A stretch of 64,000 nt of DNA, from assembly GCF_016901015.1 (NCBI RefSeq), contig NZ_JAFEUP010000004.1:372001-436000 (forward strand). The letters run 5' to 3'. Of the stretch, positions 12,455 through 22,619 are shown piece by piece. Positions within the stretch are counted from its first letter, which is position 1; each line of letters starts with the position of its first letter. The notes beneath the pieces were generated by a model. It ran no database searches. It worked only from the letters and a program-made list of their open reading frames with translations, and had not been told where the DNA came from. This stretch comes from Zestomonas insulae (GTDB lineage: Bacteria; Pseudomonadota; Gammaproteobacteria; Pseudomonadales; Pseudomonadaceae). A program made the position numbers and the translations under genes.

Positions 12455-12952
12455 ATGATCAAACTGCACACCAATTACGGCGTCATCACCCTGCAACTGT
12501 TCGCCGACAAAGCCCCTGAAACCGTGGCCAACTTCGAGGAATATGTGAAGGCTGGTCAGTACGACAACACCGTCTTCCACCGCGTGATCAACAACTTCAT
12601 GATCCAGGGCGGCGGCTTCGAGCCGGGCATGAAGCAGAAGGCCACCCGTGCCTCGATCAAAAACGAGGCCAACAACGGCCTGTCGAACAAAATCGGCACC
12701 GTCGCCATGGCCCGCACCATGGAACCGCATTCGGCCAGCGCGCAGTTCTTCATCAACGTCGCCGACAACAACTTCCTCGACCACAGCGCGCCGACCGTAC
12801 AGGGCTGGGGCTATGCGGTGTTCGGTGAAGTGGTCGACGGCATGGACGTGATCAACAAGATCAAAGGCGTGGCCACCACCATGCGTTCCGGCCACCAGGA
12901 CGTGCCGGTAGATGACGTGATCATCGAGAAAGCCGAGGTGGTCGCCGAGTAA
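12455..12952 (+). CDS. ppiB: PpiB, cytoplasmic cyclophilin-type peptidyl-prolyl isomerase
   Basis: A 165-residue single-domain cyclophilin that speeds cis/trans isomerisation of prolyl bonds. Active-site pattern is present: [13 protein letters not shown] (catalytic Arg), [16 protein letters not shown], and the [11 protein letters not shown]-terminal motif. It has no signal peptide, so it is the cytoplasmic form. The start is the ATG at 12455; the frame is open far upstream, but that part is antisense to glnS. It is followed after five bases by lpxH, so the two are co-transcribed. Confidence 0.97.
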   Translation: MIKLHTNYGVITLQLFADKAPETVANFEEYVKAGQYDNTVFHRVINNFMIQGGGFEPGMKQKATRASIKNEANNGLSNKIGTVAMARTMEPHSASAQFFINVADNNFLDHSAPTVQGWGYAVFGEVVDGMDVINKIKGVATTMRSGHQDVPVDDVIIEKAEVVAE

Positions 12953-12957
12953 GCAGC

Positions 12958-13683
12958 GTGAGCATCCTGCTGATCTCCGATCTGCACCTTGAAGAGGAGC
13001 GCCCGGATATTACCCGGGCGTTTCTGCATTTCCTCCAGACCCGCGCGCCGCAAGCGGAAGCGCTGTACATCCTCGGCGACTTCTTCGAGGTCTGGATCGG
13101 CGACGACGCGATGACGCCGTTCCAGCACAGCATCGCTCAGGCGCTGCGCCAACTGTCCGCTGGCGGCACGCGTGTCTACCTGATGCATGGCAATCGCGAC
13201 TTCATGATCGGCCGGCAATTTTGCCTGGAAGCCGGCTGCACCCTGCTCGCCGACCCCACTTGCGTGGAGATGAATGGCGAGCGCGTGCTGCTGATGCACG
13301 GTGACAGCCTGTGCACCCGCGACGAGGCCTACATGCGCCTTCGCCGCTTGCTACGCAATCCGCTGGTGCTGTGGACGCTGCGGCACCTGCCGCTCGCCAC
13401 CCGGCAGACGCTGGCGCGCAAACTGCGCAACGAAAGCCGCACGCAGACTCGCATGAAAGCCAGCGAGATCACCGACGTCACCCCGGAAGAAGTGCCGCGC
13501 ATCATGGCGCTGCATGGCGCCACCACCTTGATTCACGGCCACACCCACCGACCCGCCACTCACCCGTTGAAGATCGACGATCGCGCCGCCCAGCGCATTG
13601 TCCTCGGCGATTGGGACCGGCAAGGCTGGGCCCTGCAGGTCGACGAGCAGGGATTCCACCAACAGCCCTTCGCCCTCAGCTAG
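12958..13683 (+). CDS. lpxH: LpxH, UDP-2,3-diacylglucosamine diphosphatase
   Basis: A Mn-dependent calcineurin-like phosphoesterase that hydrolyses UDP-2,3-diacylglucosamine to lipid X, the fourth step of lipid A synthesis, at the inner face of the inner membrane. Length 241 is typical. Metal-binding motifs in order: SDLHL (residues 7-11), GDFFEVW (about 40-46), HGNRDF (about 80-85), MHGDSLC and HGHTHRP. Translation appears to start at GTG (12958), five bases after the ppiB stop, which suggests coupling. Confidence 0.96.
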   Translation: MSILLISDLHLEEERPDITRAFLHFLQTRAPQAEALYILGDFFEVWIGDDAMTPFQHSIAQALRQLSAGGTRVYLMHGNRDFMIGRQFCLEAGCTLLADPTCVEMNGERVLLMHGDSLCTRDEAYMRLRRLLRNPLVLWTLRHLPLATRQTLARKLRNESRTQTRMKASEITDVTPEEVPRIMALHGATTLIHGHTHRPATHPLKIDDRAAQRIVLGDWDRQGWALQVDEQGFHQQPFALS

Positions 13684-13707
13684 CGAAAGGTTGCCGACGC
13701 GCCTGCG

Positions 13708-14310
13708 TCAGGCCGCAGGCACACCGCTGTGGAAGCGGAACTCGCTATCGGGACTTTCGATCAGCTCGCGCTCGACCACCCGAACCTTCTCGATCACCCG
13801 CTCCACATCCGCGGCCTCGCCATACTGGTAGGCAAACCGCAGGTAGTTCTGGAAATGCCGGGCCTCGGACTTCAGCAGGCCGAAATAGAACTTGCCCAAC
13901 TCCTCGTCCAAGTGCGGCACCACGGCCTCGAAACGCTCGCAACTGCGCGCCTCGATGAACGCCCCCACCACCAGGGTATCGACCAGCTTGCTCGGCTCAT
14001 GGCTGCGCACCACGGCACGCAAGCCCGAGGCGTAACGACTGGCGGAGATCGGCCGCAGACCAATCTTGCGTTTCTTCAGAATGCGCAGGACCTGCTCGTG
14101 GTGGACCAGCTCTTCGCGGGCCAGGCGCGACATGTAGTTGATCAGATCGACATGCTGGCCGTACTTGGCGATCAGGCTGAGCGCGGTCGACGCGGCCTTG
14201 AATTCGCAGTTCTTGTGGTCGAGCAGCATTACGTCCTGCTGCGCCAAGGCCGCCTGGACCCAACCGTCTGGAGTCCGGCACCCCAGGAATTCATGGATTT
14301 CAGGCAGCAT
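13708..14310 (-). CDS. miaE: MiaE, tRNA-(ms2io6A37) hydroxylase
   Basis: A non-haem di-iron oxygenase of the ferritin-like fold that hydroxylates the isopentenyl group of ms2i6A37 in tRNAs reading UNN codons. At 200 residues it is close to the usual length. Iron-ligand patterns are visible: an early Glu in NCEFKAAST, EELVHHEQ (Glu and His) at about 67-74, a later Glu in GAFIEARSCERFE, and EARHFQ near 155. It is convergent with lpxH with a 24-base gap. Other ferritin-like functions cannot be wholly excluded, but the family match is strong. Confidence 0.92.
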   Translation of the reverse strand: MLPEIHEFLGCRTPDGWVQAALAQQDVMLLDHKNCEFKAASTALSLIAKYGQHVDLINYMSRLAREELVHHEQVLRILKKRKIGLRPISASRYASGLRAVVRSHEPSKLVDTLVVGAFIEARSCERFEAVVPHLDEELGKFYFGLLKSEARHFQNYLRFAYQYGEAADVERVIEKVRVVERELIESPDSEFRFHSGVPAA

Positions 14311-14532
14311 CGCCGCACTCCAGACGCAGAGGCAGACAGGCAGATAGGGGGTCTAGAAGCACAAACATGGCTCACACAGGCGCCAGGCGGCGCGGAATCG
14401 ATAGAGGGCGGCATTATACGAATGCCCGCCGGCAGGACCAGCCGACCTTATTGATCCAGCTCAAGAATCACCCTCCCCGCCAGCAACTACAGTTGTATCA
14501 GGCACGAGAAACTGTTCAGGGAGGCACAAGCC

Positions 14533-15396
14533 ATGCAAGCCATTCGTAGCATTCTGGTGGTAATGGAACCCAATCAGCCGGAAGGGCTGGCGCTCAGACG
14601 CGCCAAGTTGATAGCCAGCGTGACCCAGTCGCACCTGCATCTGCTGGTCTGCGACAAAAAACATGATTACACCGACTTCCTCGGCGAAGTCACCGGTACT
14701 TTGCAGGAAGAAGGCTTCAGCGTATCGAGCCAGCAGGCCTGGCACGAAAACCTGCACCACACCATCATCACCGTGCAGCAGGCCGAAGGTTGCGGCCTGG
14801 TGGTCAAGCGCCACCTGCCGGACAACCCGCTGAAAAAGGCCCTGCTCACTCCCGACGACTGGAAGCTGCTGCGCTACTGCCCGGGCCCGGTGCTGATGGT
14901 CAAGACAGACAAACCCTGGGCCGGCGGCGTGATTCTCGCCGCGGTCGACGTCGGCAACGCGGACGGCGAACACCGCACCCTGCACTCCAGCATCATCAGC
15001 CACGCTTTCGACATTGCCAGCCTGGCCAAGGCCAACCTGCATGTAGTCACGGCGCACCCGTCGCCAATGCTGTCGGCAGCCGATCCGGTGTTCCAGCTCA
15101 AGGAATCGATCGAAACGCGCTACCGCGAGCAGTGCAAGAGCTTCCAGGACGAGTACGGCTTCGGCGATGAGCAGTTGCACATCGAGGAAGGCCCGGCCGA
15201 TGTGCTGATCCCCTATGTCGCACACCAACTGGGCGCCGCGGTCACCGTCATCGGCACCATCGCGCGCACCGGCCTGTCCGGCGTGCTGATGGGCAATACC
15301 TCCGAAGTGGTCCTCGATGCGCTGGAAAGCGACGTTCTGGTGCTGAAACCGGAGGCCGTCATCGGTCATCTGGAGGAGCTGGTGGCGCAGCGCTGA
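14533..15396 (+). CDS. Universal stress protein, two tandem Usp domains
   Basis: This 287-residue cytoplasmic protein has two UspA-like folds (about 1-140 and 145-280). The second carries the nucleotide-binding pattern GTIARTGLSGVLMGNTSE, with G-x2-G-x9-G(S/T) spacing; the first lacks a clear copy. Tandem Usp proteins of Pseudomonas bind ATP and rise in stationary phase or low oxygen, but the specific role here cannot be read from sequence. The start ATG has GGGAGG just upstream. It diverges from miaE across about 220 bases and is convergent with the DUF1289 gene. Confidence 0.9.
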   Translation: MQAIRSILVVMEPNQPEGLALRRAKLIASVTQSHLHLLVCDKKHDYTDFLGEVTGTLQEEGFSVSSQQAWHENLHHTIITVQQAEGCGLVVKRHLPDNPLKKALLTPDDWKLLRYCPGPVLMVKTDKPWAGGVILAAVDVGNADGEHRTLHSSIISHAFDIASLAKANLHVVTAHPSPMLSAADPVFQLKESIETRYREQCKSFQDEYGFGDEQLHIEEGPADVLIPYVAHQLGAAVTVIGTIARTGLSGVLMGNTSEVVLDALESDVLVLKPEAVIGHLEELVAQR

Positions 15397-15409
15397 ACGG
15401 CGCCAAGCG

Positions 15410-15436
15410 AAGCCGCGGTCGAGTCAAACGCGGCTT
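15410..15436. terminator. Possible bidirectional terminator after usp and the DUF1289 gene
   Basis: An 8-bp stem (15410-15417 and 15429-15436) with an 11-base loop lies between the convergent genes and overlaps the stop of the minus-strand gene. Only short T-tracts follow. Confidence 0.45.
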
Positions 15437-15900
15437 TCCACCCCTTCTACAAGGAAACGCGGCGCGATATAGCGCTCGTAGTGCGCTTCGGACAGCAGGA
15501 AAAATTCCCGATCAATGGCATCGCGCAGCGCCGGCAGTTCCCAGTGGCGAAACTCCGGCATCAGCGCCACGCCATAGGCGTCCAACTGATTGATCAACCG
15601 TGCGGCGCGCGCGATCAATTGATAGGCCCAGCAGTAAGGCGACTGCTCAGGAACGAAGCGAATACTGCGCTGCTCCAGCTGAGTGCGCAGACGAACGGTA
15701 TCGAAGACATCCAGCTTCGACTCCATGACCTGCACCAGCAGCATCTCCAGGCGCAGCCATACCGCGCGCTTCTCTTCGTCGGCGTACAGATTCCAGTTCA
15801 CCACCTCATGGTGAAAGCGCTTGCAGCCCCGGCAGACCAAGTCGCCGTAGACAGTGGAGCAAAGGCCGACACAGGGGGTTTTGATGCGCTGGGTAGACAT
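15424..15900 (-). CDS. DUF1289 family protein
   Basis: This 158-residue soluble protein has the DUF1289 cysteine cluster at the N-terminus: TPCVGLCST followed by LVCRGCKR, a C-x3-C-x8-C-x2-C arrangement (residues 10, 14, 23, 26) that may bind zinc or an iron-sulfur cluster. A conserved Trp-rich helix follows (VVNWN, AVWLRLE). The remaining 110 residues are helical without a known motif. Function is unknown. The gene is monocistronic, between usp and the acnB promoter region, and its neighbours do not suggest a role. Confidence 0.85.
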   Translation of the reverse strand: MSTQRIKTPCVGLCSTVYGDLVCRGCKRFHHEVVNWNLYADEEKRAVWLRLEMLLVQVMESKLDVFDTVRLRTQLEQRSIRFVPEQSPYCWAYQLIARAARLINQLDAYGVALMPEFRHWELPALRDAIDREFFLLSEAHYERYIAPRFLVEGVESRV

Positions 15901-15990
15901 GGCGACAGGAGAACGGAACGCAAGAAGTGGGCTGGCATCTTAGCCCTTTGCCTGGGCAGGGTCACCCTGCTTGCCCCCCGAGGGATTGGC

Positions 15991-16019
15991 TTAACTTTGT
16001 CGCGCCATTCCAGTAGAAT
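15991..16019 (+). promoter_or_regulatory. Probable sigma-70 promoter of acnB
   Basis: TTAACT (15991-15996), a 17-base spacer and TAGAAT (16014-16019) match the -35/-10 pattern. The implied start near 16026 gives a leader of about 270 nt before the acnB GTG. Confidence 0.6.
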
Positions 16020-16051
16020 CGCAGCGCCTTTAGAGGCGCCGATGTCCGTTG

Positions 16052-16180
16052 GAAGCTGTTTTCAAAGCGTCACGAGCACAGTTTATCCAGCAGGAACAAG
16101 TTGGCGCCGGATCTCTTCCGAGCTCTGCGCCAGCCCTCATCAGTCCGTTCCTGCAAGCGTAAAACTTTGAAAACAGCTTC
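16052..16180 (+). ncRNA. Nested-stem structured element in the acnB leader
   Basis: Four collinear inverted repeats nest inside one another: a perfect 16-bp outer stem (16052-16067 with 16165-16180), then 8 bp (16090-16097 with 16147-16154), 6 bp (16102-16107 with 16127-16132) and 4 bp (16108-16111 with 16117-16120). The element is 129 nt long and ends about 115 nt before the acnB start. No T-run follows on either strand, so it is not a plain terminator. It could be a regulatory leader RNA, or a small palindromic mobile element with 16-bp terminal inverted repeats. I do not recognise it. Confidence 0.55.
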
Positions 16181-16295
16181 TGGATGGGGCTACTGAAACC
16201 ATCGTATCCAGCTCAAAAAGCTGCGACGCGGATGTGTTTAGTGGTTCCTGAATGCGTCCCGGACACCCCTTGGGACCACTGATGAGGGTAATACT

Positions 16296-18905
16296 GTGCT
16301 TGAAGCCTATCGCAAACACGTAGAAGAGCGTGCCGCTCAGGGAATCGTTCCCCAGCCGCTGAACGCCGAACAAACTGCAGGCCTGGTCGAGCTGCTGAAG
16401 AATCCCCCAGCCGGTGAAGAAGCTTTCCTGGTTGACCTGCTGACCAACCGCGTCCCGCCAGGCGTCGACGAAGCCGCCTACGTCAAGGCCGGTTTCCTGT
16501 CCGCCATCGCCAAGGGCGAAGCCAGCTCCCCGCTGATCAACAAGCAACACGCTGTTGAACTGCTGGGCACCATGCAAGGCGGCTACAACATCGCCACCAT
16601 GGTCGAGCTGCTGGACAGCGCCGAGCTGTCGAGCGCGGCTGCCGGGCAACTCAAGCACACCCTGCTGATGTTCGACGCGTTCCACGACGTCGCCGAGAAA
16701 GCCAAAGCCGGCAATGCCAACGCCAAAGCCGTGCTGCAATCCTGGGCTGACGGCGAGTGGTTCCAGAACCGCCCGGCACTGGCCGAGAAGATCACCCTGA
16801 CCGTGTTCAAGGTGACTGGCGAAACCAACACCGACGACCTGTCGCCGGCTCCGGATGCCTGGTCGCGCCCGGACATCCCGCTGCACGCCCTGGCCATGCT
16901 GAAAATGGCCCGCGACGGCATCAACCCGGAAGTTCCGGGTACTGTCGGCCCGCTGAAGCAGATGGAAGACCTGAAAGCGAAAGGCTTCCCGGTTGCCTAC
17001 GTCGGCGACGTGGTGGGTACCGGTTCCTCGCGTAAGTCCGCCACCAACTCGGTGCTGTGGTTCTTCGGCGACGACATCCCCAACGTCCCGAACAAGCGCG
17101 CTGGCGGCTTCTGCTTCGGCACCAAGATCGCCCCGATCTTCTACAACACCATGGAAGACGCCGGCGCCCTGCCGATCGAATTCGACTGCACCAACCTGGG
17201 CATGGGCGACGTCATCGACGTGTACCCGTACAAAGGCGAAGTGCGCCGTCATGGCAGCGATGAGCTGGTCACCAGCTTCGAGCTGAAAACCGACGTCCTG
17301 CTCGATGAAGTTCGCGCCGGCGGCCGTATTCCGCTGATCGTTGGCCGTGGCCTGACCGAGAAGGCCCGTGCTGAGCTGGGCCTGGCTCCGTCCACCCTGT
17401 TCAAGAAGCCGGTAGCTCCGGTAGACAGCGGCAAGGGCTTCACCCTGGCGCAGAAGATGGTTGGCCGTGCTTGCGGTCTGCCGGAAGGCCAAGGCGTACG
17501 CCCGGGCACCTACTGCGAGCCGAAGATGACCACCGTCGGTTCCCAGGACACCACTGGCCCGATGACCCGCGACGAGCTGAAAGACCTGGCGTGCCTGGGC
17601 TTCTCCGCTGACCTGGTAATGCAGTCCTTCTGCCACACCGCGGCCTATCCGAAGCCGATCGACGTCAACACCCACCACACCCTGCCGGACTTCATCATGA
17701 CCCGCGGCGGCGTGTCCCTGCGTCCGGGCGACGGCATCATCCACAGCTGGCTGAACCGCATGCTGCTGCCGGATACCGTCGGTACCGGTGGTGACTCGCA
17801 CACCCGTTTCCCGATCGGCATCTCCTTCCCGGCCGGTTCCGGCCTGGTAGCGTTCGCCGCAGCCACCGGCGTCATGCCGCTGGACATGCCGGAATCCGTA
17901 CTGGTGCGTTTCAAGGGCAAACTGCAACCGGGCATCACCCTGCGTGACCTGGTCCATGCCATCCCTTACTACGCCATCCAGGCCGGTCTACTGACCGTCG
18001 AGAAGAAAGGCAAGAAGAACATCTTCTCCGGCCGCATCCTCGAGATCGAAGGCCTCAACGACCTGACCGTCGAACAAGCCTTCGAGCTGTCCGACGCCTC
18101 GGCCGAGCGTTCCGCTGCAGGTTGCACCATCAAGTTGCCGGAAAAAGCCATCGCCGAGTACCTGACCTCCAACATCACCCTGCTGCGCTGGATGATCAGC
18201 GAAGGCTACGGCGATGCCCGCACCATGGAACGTCGCGCTCAAGCGATGGAAGCCTGGCTGGCCAACCCGCAGCTGCTGGAAGGTGACAAGGACGCCGAAT
18301 ACGCCGCCGTGATCGAAATCGATCTGGCCGACGTGAAAGAGCCGGTTCTGTGCGCCCCGAACGATCCGGACGACGCGCGCCTGCTGTCCACCGTGCAAGG
18401 TCGCAAGATCGACGAAGTGTTCATTGGCTCCTGCATGACCAACATCGGTCACTTCCGCGCTGCCGGTAAGCTGCTCGACAAGGTCAAGGGTGGCATTCCG
18501 ACCCGTCTGTGGCTGGCTCCGCCGACCAAGATGGACGCTCACCAGCTGACCGAAGAAGGCTACTACGGCATCTACGGCAAGGCTGGCGCGCGCATGGAAA
18601 TGCCGGGCTGCTCGCTGTGCATGGGTAACCAGGCACGTGTTCAGACTGGTGCGACCGTGGTCTCCACCTCCACCCGTAACTTCCCCAACCGTCTGGGCGA
18701 CTCCACCGACGTGTTCCTGGCTTCGGCCGAGCTGGCGGCGGTCGCTTCGATCACCGGCAAGCTGCCGACCGTCGAGGAGTACATGGAGTACGCGAAGAAC
18801 ATCGACAGCATGGCTGCCGATATCTATCGCTACCTGAGCTTCGACCAGATCGCCGAGTTCCGCGAAGCGGCAGCGAGCGCCAAGATCCCGGTCGTTCAAG
18901 CCTAA
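16296..18905 (+). CDS. acnB: Aconitate hydratase B
   Basis: The main TCA-cycle aconitase, which isomerises citrate to isocitrate through cis-aconitate using a labile [4Fe-4S] cluster. At 869 residues it has the usual Pseudomonas length. The N-terminal HEAT-like domain (about 1-160) is followed by the swivel domain ([16 protein letters not shown]) and the catalytic domains. Cluster cysteines lie in [10 protein letters not shown] (about 710) and [10 protein letters not shown] (about 769-772); the [11 protein letters not shown] motif is also present. Translation starts at GTG (16296), giving [12 protein letters not shown] as in known orthologues. The gene is monocistronic, with a long folded leader and a strong terminator. 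Confidence 0.98.
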   Translation: MLEAYRKHVEERAAQGIVPQPLNAEQTAGLVELLKNPPAGEEAFLVDLLTNRVPPGVDEAAYVKAGFLSAIAKGEASSPLINKQHAVELLGTMQGGYNIATMVELLDSAELSSAAAGQLKHTLLMFDAFHDVAEKAKAGNANAKAVLQSWADGEWFQNRPALAEKITLTVFKVTGETNTDDLSPAPDAWSRPDIPLHALAMLKMARDGINPEVPGTVGPLKQMEDLKAKGFPVAYVGDVVGTGSSRKSATNSVLWFFGDDIPNVPNKRAGGFCFGTKIAPIFYNTMEDAGALPIEFDCTNLGMGDVIDVYPYKGEVRRHGSDELVTSFELKTDVLLDEVRAGGRIPLIVGRGLTEKARAELGLAPSTLFKKPVAPVDSGKGFTLAQKMVGRACGLPEGQGVRPGTYCEPKMTTVGSQDTTGPMTRDELKDLACLGFSADLVMQSFCHTAAYPKPIDVNTHHTLPDFIMTRGGVSLRPGDGIIHSWLNRMLLPDTVGTGGDSHTRFPIGISFPAGSGLVAFAAATGVMPLDMPESVLVRFKGKLQPGITLRDLVHAIPYYAIQAGLLTVEKKGKKNIFSGRILEIEGLNDLTVEQAFELSDASAERSAAGCTIKLPEKAIAEYLTSNITLLRWMISEGYGDARTMERRAQAMEAWLANPQLLEGDKDAEYAAVIEIDLADVKEPVLCAPNDPDDARLLSTVQGRKIDEVFIGSCMTNIGHFRAAGKLLDKVKGGIPTRLWLAPPTKMDAHQLTEEGYYGIYGKAGARMEMPGCSLCMGNQARVQTGATVVSTSTRNFPNRLGDSTDVFLASAELAAVASITGKLPTVEEYMEYAKNIDSMAADIYRYLSFDQIAEFREAAASAKIPVVQA

Positions 18906-18923
18906 GCGTTAGTCGGTAACGAG

Positions 18924-18955
18924 AAAGCCCCGCTCTGTGCGGGGCTTTTTCTTTT
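18924..18955 (+). terminator. Intrinsic terminator after acnB
   Basis: 10-bp stem (18924-18933 and 18939-18948), five-base loop and tail TTCTTTT, starting 19 bases after the stop codon. Confidence 0.92.
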
Positions 18956-19028
18956 CAGCCTTGCAGGCGGTGCTTCAGCGACTAGCTTTCTTGGGTAGGA
19001 CTTTCTTGCCCACGAGGAGTAGTACCCC

Positions 19029-19238
19029 ATGAAGCACTGGATTCTCGCGTTCTGCTGTCTAGCCGCCCTCACCGGCTGCTCCAGCGAATACATCATCACC
19101 ACCACCGACGGGCAGATGCTCACCAGCGACGACAAGCCGGAGCTGGATGAAGACACCGGCATGCTGGAGTTCGAGGACAGCGAAGGCCGCAAGCAGCAGA
19201 TCCCGCAAGCCAACGTGAAGCAGATGCTCGAACGCTGA
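19029..19238 (+). CDS. Small YgdI/YgdR-like (DUF903) lipoprotein
   Basis: A 69-residue protein with a lipoprotein signal peptide ending in the lipobox LTGC (C17), then a short domain with YIITTTDGQML, typical of the YgdI/YgdR (DUF903) family, a small SH3-like beta fold. It should be lipidated and held in the cell envelope. No function is established for the family. GAGGAG lies about ten bases before the ATG, and the gene is bracketed by terminators on both sides, so it is transcribed alone. Confidence 0.9.
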   Translation: MKHWILAFCCLAALTGCSSEYIITTTDGQMLTSDDKPELDEDTGMLEFEDSEGRKQQIPQANVKQMLER

Positions 19239-19257
19239 GCACACTCGCGGCACCAGA

Positions 19258-19282
19258 GCCCCGCTTCGGCGGGGCTTTTTTC
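19258..19282 (+). terminator. Intrinsic terminator after the small lipoprotein gene
   Basis: 8-bp stem (19258-19265 and 19270-19277) with a TTCG tetraloop and a T-run. Confidence 0.92.
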
Positions 19283-19424
19283 TGCCCGCACGCTGGCACA
19301 TGCCTTGCTAACTCGTTACTGCAGCTGTCTCCAAAGGCGGAACAGCACCCGACAAAGGCGTCGTTCTGGCCACCGATTTTTTGGCAGGAACGGCGTTTTT
19401 TCGTTACAGGATGGAATTGGGCAC

Positions 19425-20648
19425 ATGAGCGACCACCGCACCACCCGCGACGACACCCTGGCTTGGGTCGCCGGCAGCGACGCACCGGAAAAGAGCAGCT
19501 TGGACCTTGGCTTCATGCCGCTCACCGACTGCGCCTCGCTGGTTGTCGCAGCCACCCAGGGCTTCGCCCAACCCTACGGCCTGAACCTCAACCTGCATCG
19601 CCAGGCCTCCTGGGCCACCTTGCGCGACCGCCTGCTGAGTGGCGCGCTGGATGCCGCGCAGATGCTCTACGGCCAGGTCTACGGCACGCACCTGGGGATC
19701 GGCGGCAGCGCCACGCCGATGGCCATTCTTATGGGCCTGAGCCAGAACGGCCAGGCGATCAATCTGTCCCAAGCGTTGAAGAGCGCCGGCGTGACCAACA
19801 GTGAAGCGCTCGCCAAACACGTGCACCAGAACGGCGCCAAACTCACCTTCGCCCAGACCTTCCCCACCGGCACCCACGCCATGTGGCTCTACTACTGGCT
19901 CGCCAGCCAGGGCATTCATCCGCTCGAGGATGTCGCTACGGTGGTGGTGCCGCCCGCGCAGATGGTCGCCCACCTGCAGGCCGGACGAATCGACGGCTTC
20001 TGTGCCGGCGGCCCGTGGGGCGCGCTGGCCATCGAAGAAGGCCAGGGCTTCACCCTGGCGACCAGCCAGATGATCTGGGCCGACCATCCGGAGAAGGTCC
20101 TCGGCGTCACGCGCGCTTTCGTCGAACAGTACCCCAACACCGCCCGCGCGCTGAGCATGGCGGTACTCGAAGCCAGTCGTTTCATCGATGCCAGCGAGGC
20201 CAACAAGCGCAGCACCGCCCAACTGCTCAGCGGCAGCGATTATGTCGGCGCCTCGCTGAGCAGCATCGAGCCACGCTTCCTCGGCCACTATGCCGATGGC
20301 CTGGGCAATCGCTGGGACGATCCGCATCCGTTGCGCTTCCATGGCGATGGCGCGGTGAACATGCCCTACCTGTCCGACGGCATGTGGTTCATGACCCAAT
20401 TCCGCCGCTGGGGCCTGTTGCGCAGCGACCCCGATTACCTGGGCGTGGCCGAGGACGTGCAGCAGATCGCGCTGTACCGCGACGCCGCCAGCGCGCTGGG
20501 CATCCAGGTGCCGGACGCGACGATGCGCAGCGCCACGCTGATCGACGGCAAGCACTGGGACGGCAGCGACCCCAGCGGCTACGCCCGCAGCTTCACCCTG
20601 CACGCCCTGCACGACCAGCCGCGCTCACGGAATCACGCCCCATGCTGA
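19425..20648 (+). CDS. nasS: NasS, cytoplasmic nitrate/nitrite sensor that sequesters NasT
   Basis: This 407-residue protein resembles the periplasmic nitrate-binding proteins NrtA/NasF (LGFMPLTDCASLVVAAT, then the FPTGTHAMWLYYWLA and GGPWGALA segments) but has no signal peptide, the hallmark of NasS. In established systems NasS holds NasT inactive and releases it when nitrate or nitrite binds. I start at the ATG at 19425 (MSDHRTTRDD) because the 40 codons further upstream are low-complexity basic sequence with no family match. It overlaps nasT by 7 bases, so the sensor and its partner are made together. Confidence 0.93.
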   Translation: MSDHRTTRDDTLAWVAGSDAPEKSSLDLGFMPLTDCASLVVAATQGFAQPYGLNLNLHRQASWATLRDRLLSGALDAAQMLYGQVYGTHLGIGGSATPMAILMGLSQNGQAINLSQALKSAGVTNSEALAKHVHQNGAKLTFAQTFPTGTHAMWLYYWLASQGIHPLEDVATVVVPPAQMVAHLQAGRIDGFCAGGPWGALAIEEGQGFTLATSQMIWADHPEKVLGVTRAFVEQYPNTARALSMAVLEASRFIDASEANKRSTAQLLSGSDYVGASLSSIEPRFLGHYADGLGNRWDDPHPLRFHGDGAVNMPYLSDGMWFMTQFRRWGLLRSDPDYLGVAEDVQQIALYRDAASALGIQVPDATMRSATLIDGKHWDGSDPSGYARSFTLHALHDQPRSRNHAPC

Positions 20649-21226
20649 AAATCCTGTTGATCAACGACACCGTGAACAAGGTCGGCCGGCTCAAGGCGGC
20701 CCTGGTCGAGGCCGGCTTCGACGTCATCGACGAGTCCGGCCTGACCATCGACCTACCGGCGCGCGTCGACGCCGTGCGTCCAGACGTGGTGCTGATCGAC
20801 AGCGAGTCGCCGGGGCGCGACGTCATGGAGCAGGTGGTGCTGGTCAGCCGCGACCAGCCGCGGCCGATCATCATGTTCACCGACGAGCAGGACCCCGGCG
20901 TGATGCGCCAGGCGATCCGTGCCGGGGTCAGTGCCTACATCGTCGAAGGTATCCAGGCGCAGCGCCTGAAACCAATCCTCGACGTCGCCATGGCCCGTTT
21001 CGAAAGCGACCAGGCCCTGCGCGCGGAGCTGCAAGCCCGCGATGCACAACTGGCCGAACGCAAACGCGTGGAGCACGCCAAGGGGCTGCTGATGAAGATG
21101 CGCCAGTGCAGCGAGGAAGAGGCCTACACGCTGATGCGCCGCCAAGCGATGAGCAAACAGCAGAAGCTGCTGCAGGTCGCCGACCAGATCATCTCCATGC
21201 ACGAATTGCTCGGCGGCGGCGCGTAG
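20642..21226 (+). CDS. nasT: NasT, ANTAR-domain transcription antiterminator
   Basis: A 194-residue regulator with an N-terminal pseudo-receiver domain (about 1-120; LKILLINDT, VLIDSESP) and a C-terminal ANTAR RNA-binding domain (about 130-190; RVEHAKGLLMK, QCSEEEAYTLMRRQAMS). In known NasS/NasT systems it binds a pair of hexaloop hairpins in the leader RNA and prevents termination. Two such leaders occur downstream at 28800-28884 and 35855-35942. Its start codon lies inside the nasS 3' end. Confidence 0.95.
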   Translation: MLKILLINDTVNKVGRLKAALVEAGFDVIDESGLTIDLPARVDAVRPDVVLIDSESPGRDVMEQVVLVSRDQPRPIIMFTDEQDPGVMRQAIRAGVSAYIVEGIQAQRLKPILDVAMARFESDQALRAELQARDAQLAERKRVEHAKGLLMKMRQCSEEEAYTLMRRQAMSKQQKLLQVADQIISMHELLGGGA

Positions 21227-21363
21227 CACGGCTGGGTGCGGCAACAAGCTGGCGGCGCCTCTCGACAGCAGCCCCCGTGCCCGCTTATCTTCGCTGCCAG
21301 GTCACACGCATGTGACCAACGTCGCTCGGACGGTTCCGGGCGCTTACGTACCTCGAGGAAAGC

Positions 21364-22602
21364 ATGGCTGACCAGCCTTCGCGCCGCTTTGCGCGCATCG
21401 ATCGTCTCCCCCCCTACGTTTTCAACATCACTGCAGAACTGAAGATGGCCGCCCGCCGCCGTGGCGAGGACATCATCGACCTCAGTATGGGTAACCCGGA
21501 CGGCGCCACGCCGCCGCACATCGTCGAGAAACTGTGCACTGTCGCCCAACGCGAAGACACCCACGGCTACTCCACCTCGCGCGGCATTCCGCGCCTGCGC
21601 CGCGCCATCTCGCGCTGGTACGCCGAGCGCTACGACGTGGAGATCGACCCGGAAAGCGAAGCCATAGTCACCATCGGCTCCAAGGAAGGCCTGGCGCACC
21701 TGATGCTGGCCACCCTCGACCATGGCGATACCGTGTTGGTGCCCAACCCCAGCTACCCGATCCACATCTATGGCGCGGTGATCGCCGGAGCCCAGGTGCG
21801 CTCGGTGCCGCTGGTGCCCGGCGTGGACTTCTTCGCCGAGCTGGAACGGGCAATTCGCGAAAGCATTCCGAAGCCGAAGATGATGATCCTCGGCTTCCCC
21901 TCCAACCCGACCGCGCAGTGCGTCGAGCTGGACTTCTTCGAACGCGTGGTGGCCCTGGCCAAGCAGTACGACGTGCTGGTGATCCACGACCTGGCCTACG
22001 CCGACATCGTCTACGACGGCTGGAAAGCCCCGTCGATCATGCAGGTGCCGGGCGCCAAGGACATCGCCGTGGAGTTCTTCACCCTGTCGAAGAGCTACAA
22101 CATGGCCGGCTGGCGGGTCGGCTTCATGGTCGGCAACAAGGAGCTGGTCAGCGCCCTGGCGCGGATCAAGAGCTACCACGACTACGGCACCTTCACCCCG
22201 CTGCAGGTCGCCGCGATCGCCGCCCTGGAAGGCGACCAGCAGTGCGTGCGCGACATCGCCGAGCAGTACCGCCAGCGCCGCAACGTGATGGTCAAAGGCC
22301 TGCACGAGATCGGCTGGATGGTCGAGAACCCCAAGGCGTCGATGTACGTCTGGGCGAAGATTCCCGAGCCCTATGCCCACCTCGGCTCGCTGGAGTTCGC
22401 CAAGAAGCTCCTGGCTGAGGCCAAGGTCTGCGTCTCGCCGGGCATCGGCTTCGGCGACTACGGTGACGACCATGTGCGCTTCGCCCTGATCGAAAACCAG
22501 GACCGCATTCGCCAGGCAATCCGCGGCATCAAGGGCATGTTCCGCGCCGATGGCCTGCTGCCGCCGGCGCCGCCGGTCAAAGGCAAGGCGCCCGCCCGCT
22601 GA
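21364..22602 (+). CDS. alaC: PLP-dependent aminotransferase, AlaC-like (glutamate-pyruvate type)
   Basis: A 412-residue fold-type I aminotransferase. Features: the N-terminal [13 protein letters not shown] and [33 protein letters not shown], the PLP-contacting GFPSNPTA and HDLAYADI, the PLP lysine in [14 protein letters not shown] (about residue 243), and the C-terminal Arg in VRFALIEN. This set is typical of AlaC-type enzymes that transfer amino groups between glutamate and pyruvate; a related substrate is possible. It lies alone after nasT, ending at a strong terminator, and has no evident tie to nitrate regulation. Confidence 0.87.
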   Translation: MADQPSRRFARIDRLPPYVFNITAELKMAARRRGEDIIDLSMGNPDGATPPHIVEKLCTVAQREDTHGYSTSRGIPRLRRAISRWYAERYDVEIDPESEAIVTIGSKEGLAHLMLATLDHGDTVLVPNPSYPIHIYGAVIAGAQVRSVPLVPGVDFFAELERAIRESIPKPKMMILGFPSNPTAQCVELDFFERVVALAKQYDVLVIHDLAYADIVYDGWKAPSIMQVPGAKDIAVEFFTLSKSYNMAGWRVGFMVGNKELVSALARIKSYHDYGTFTPLQVAAIAALEGDQQCVRDIAEQYRQRRNVMVKGLHEIGWMVENPKASMYVWAKIPEPYAHLGSLEFAKKLLAEAKVCVSPGIGFGDYGDDHVRFALIENQDRIRQAIRGIKGMFRADGLLPPAPPVKGKAPAR

Positions 22603-22619
22603 GTCTCCGCTAGCCGCAG

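Noticed and set aside
19305..19424. A 40-residue N-terminal extension of NasS
   Set aside because: The basic, Arg-rich extension starts right at the preceding terminator region and has no family match; the ATG at 19425 gives the expected NasS start.
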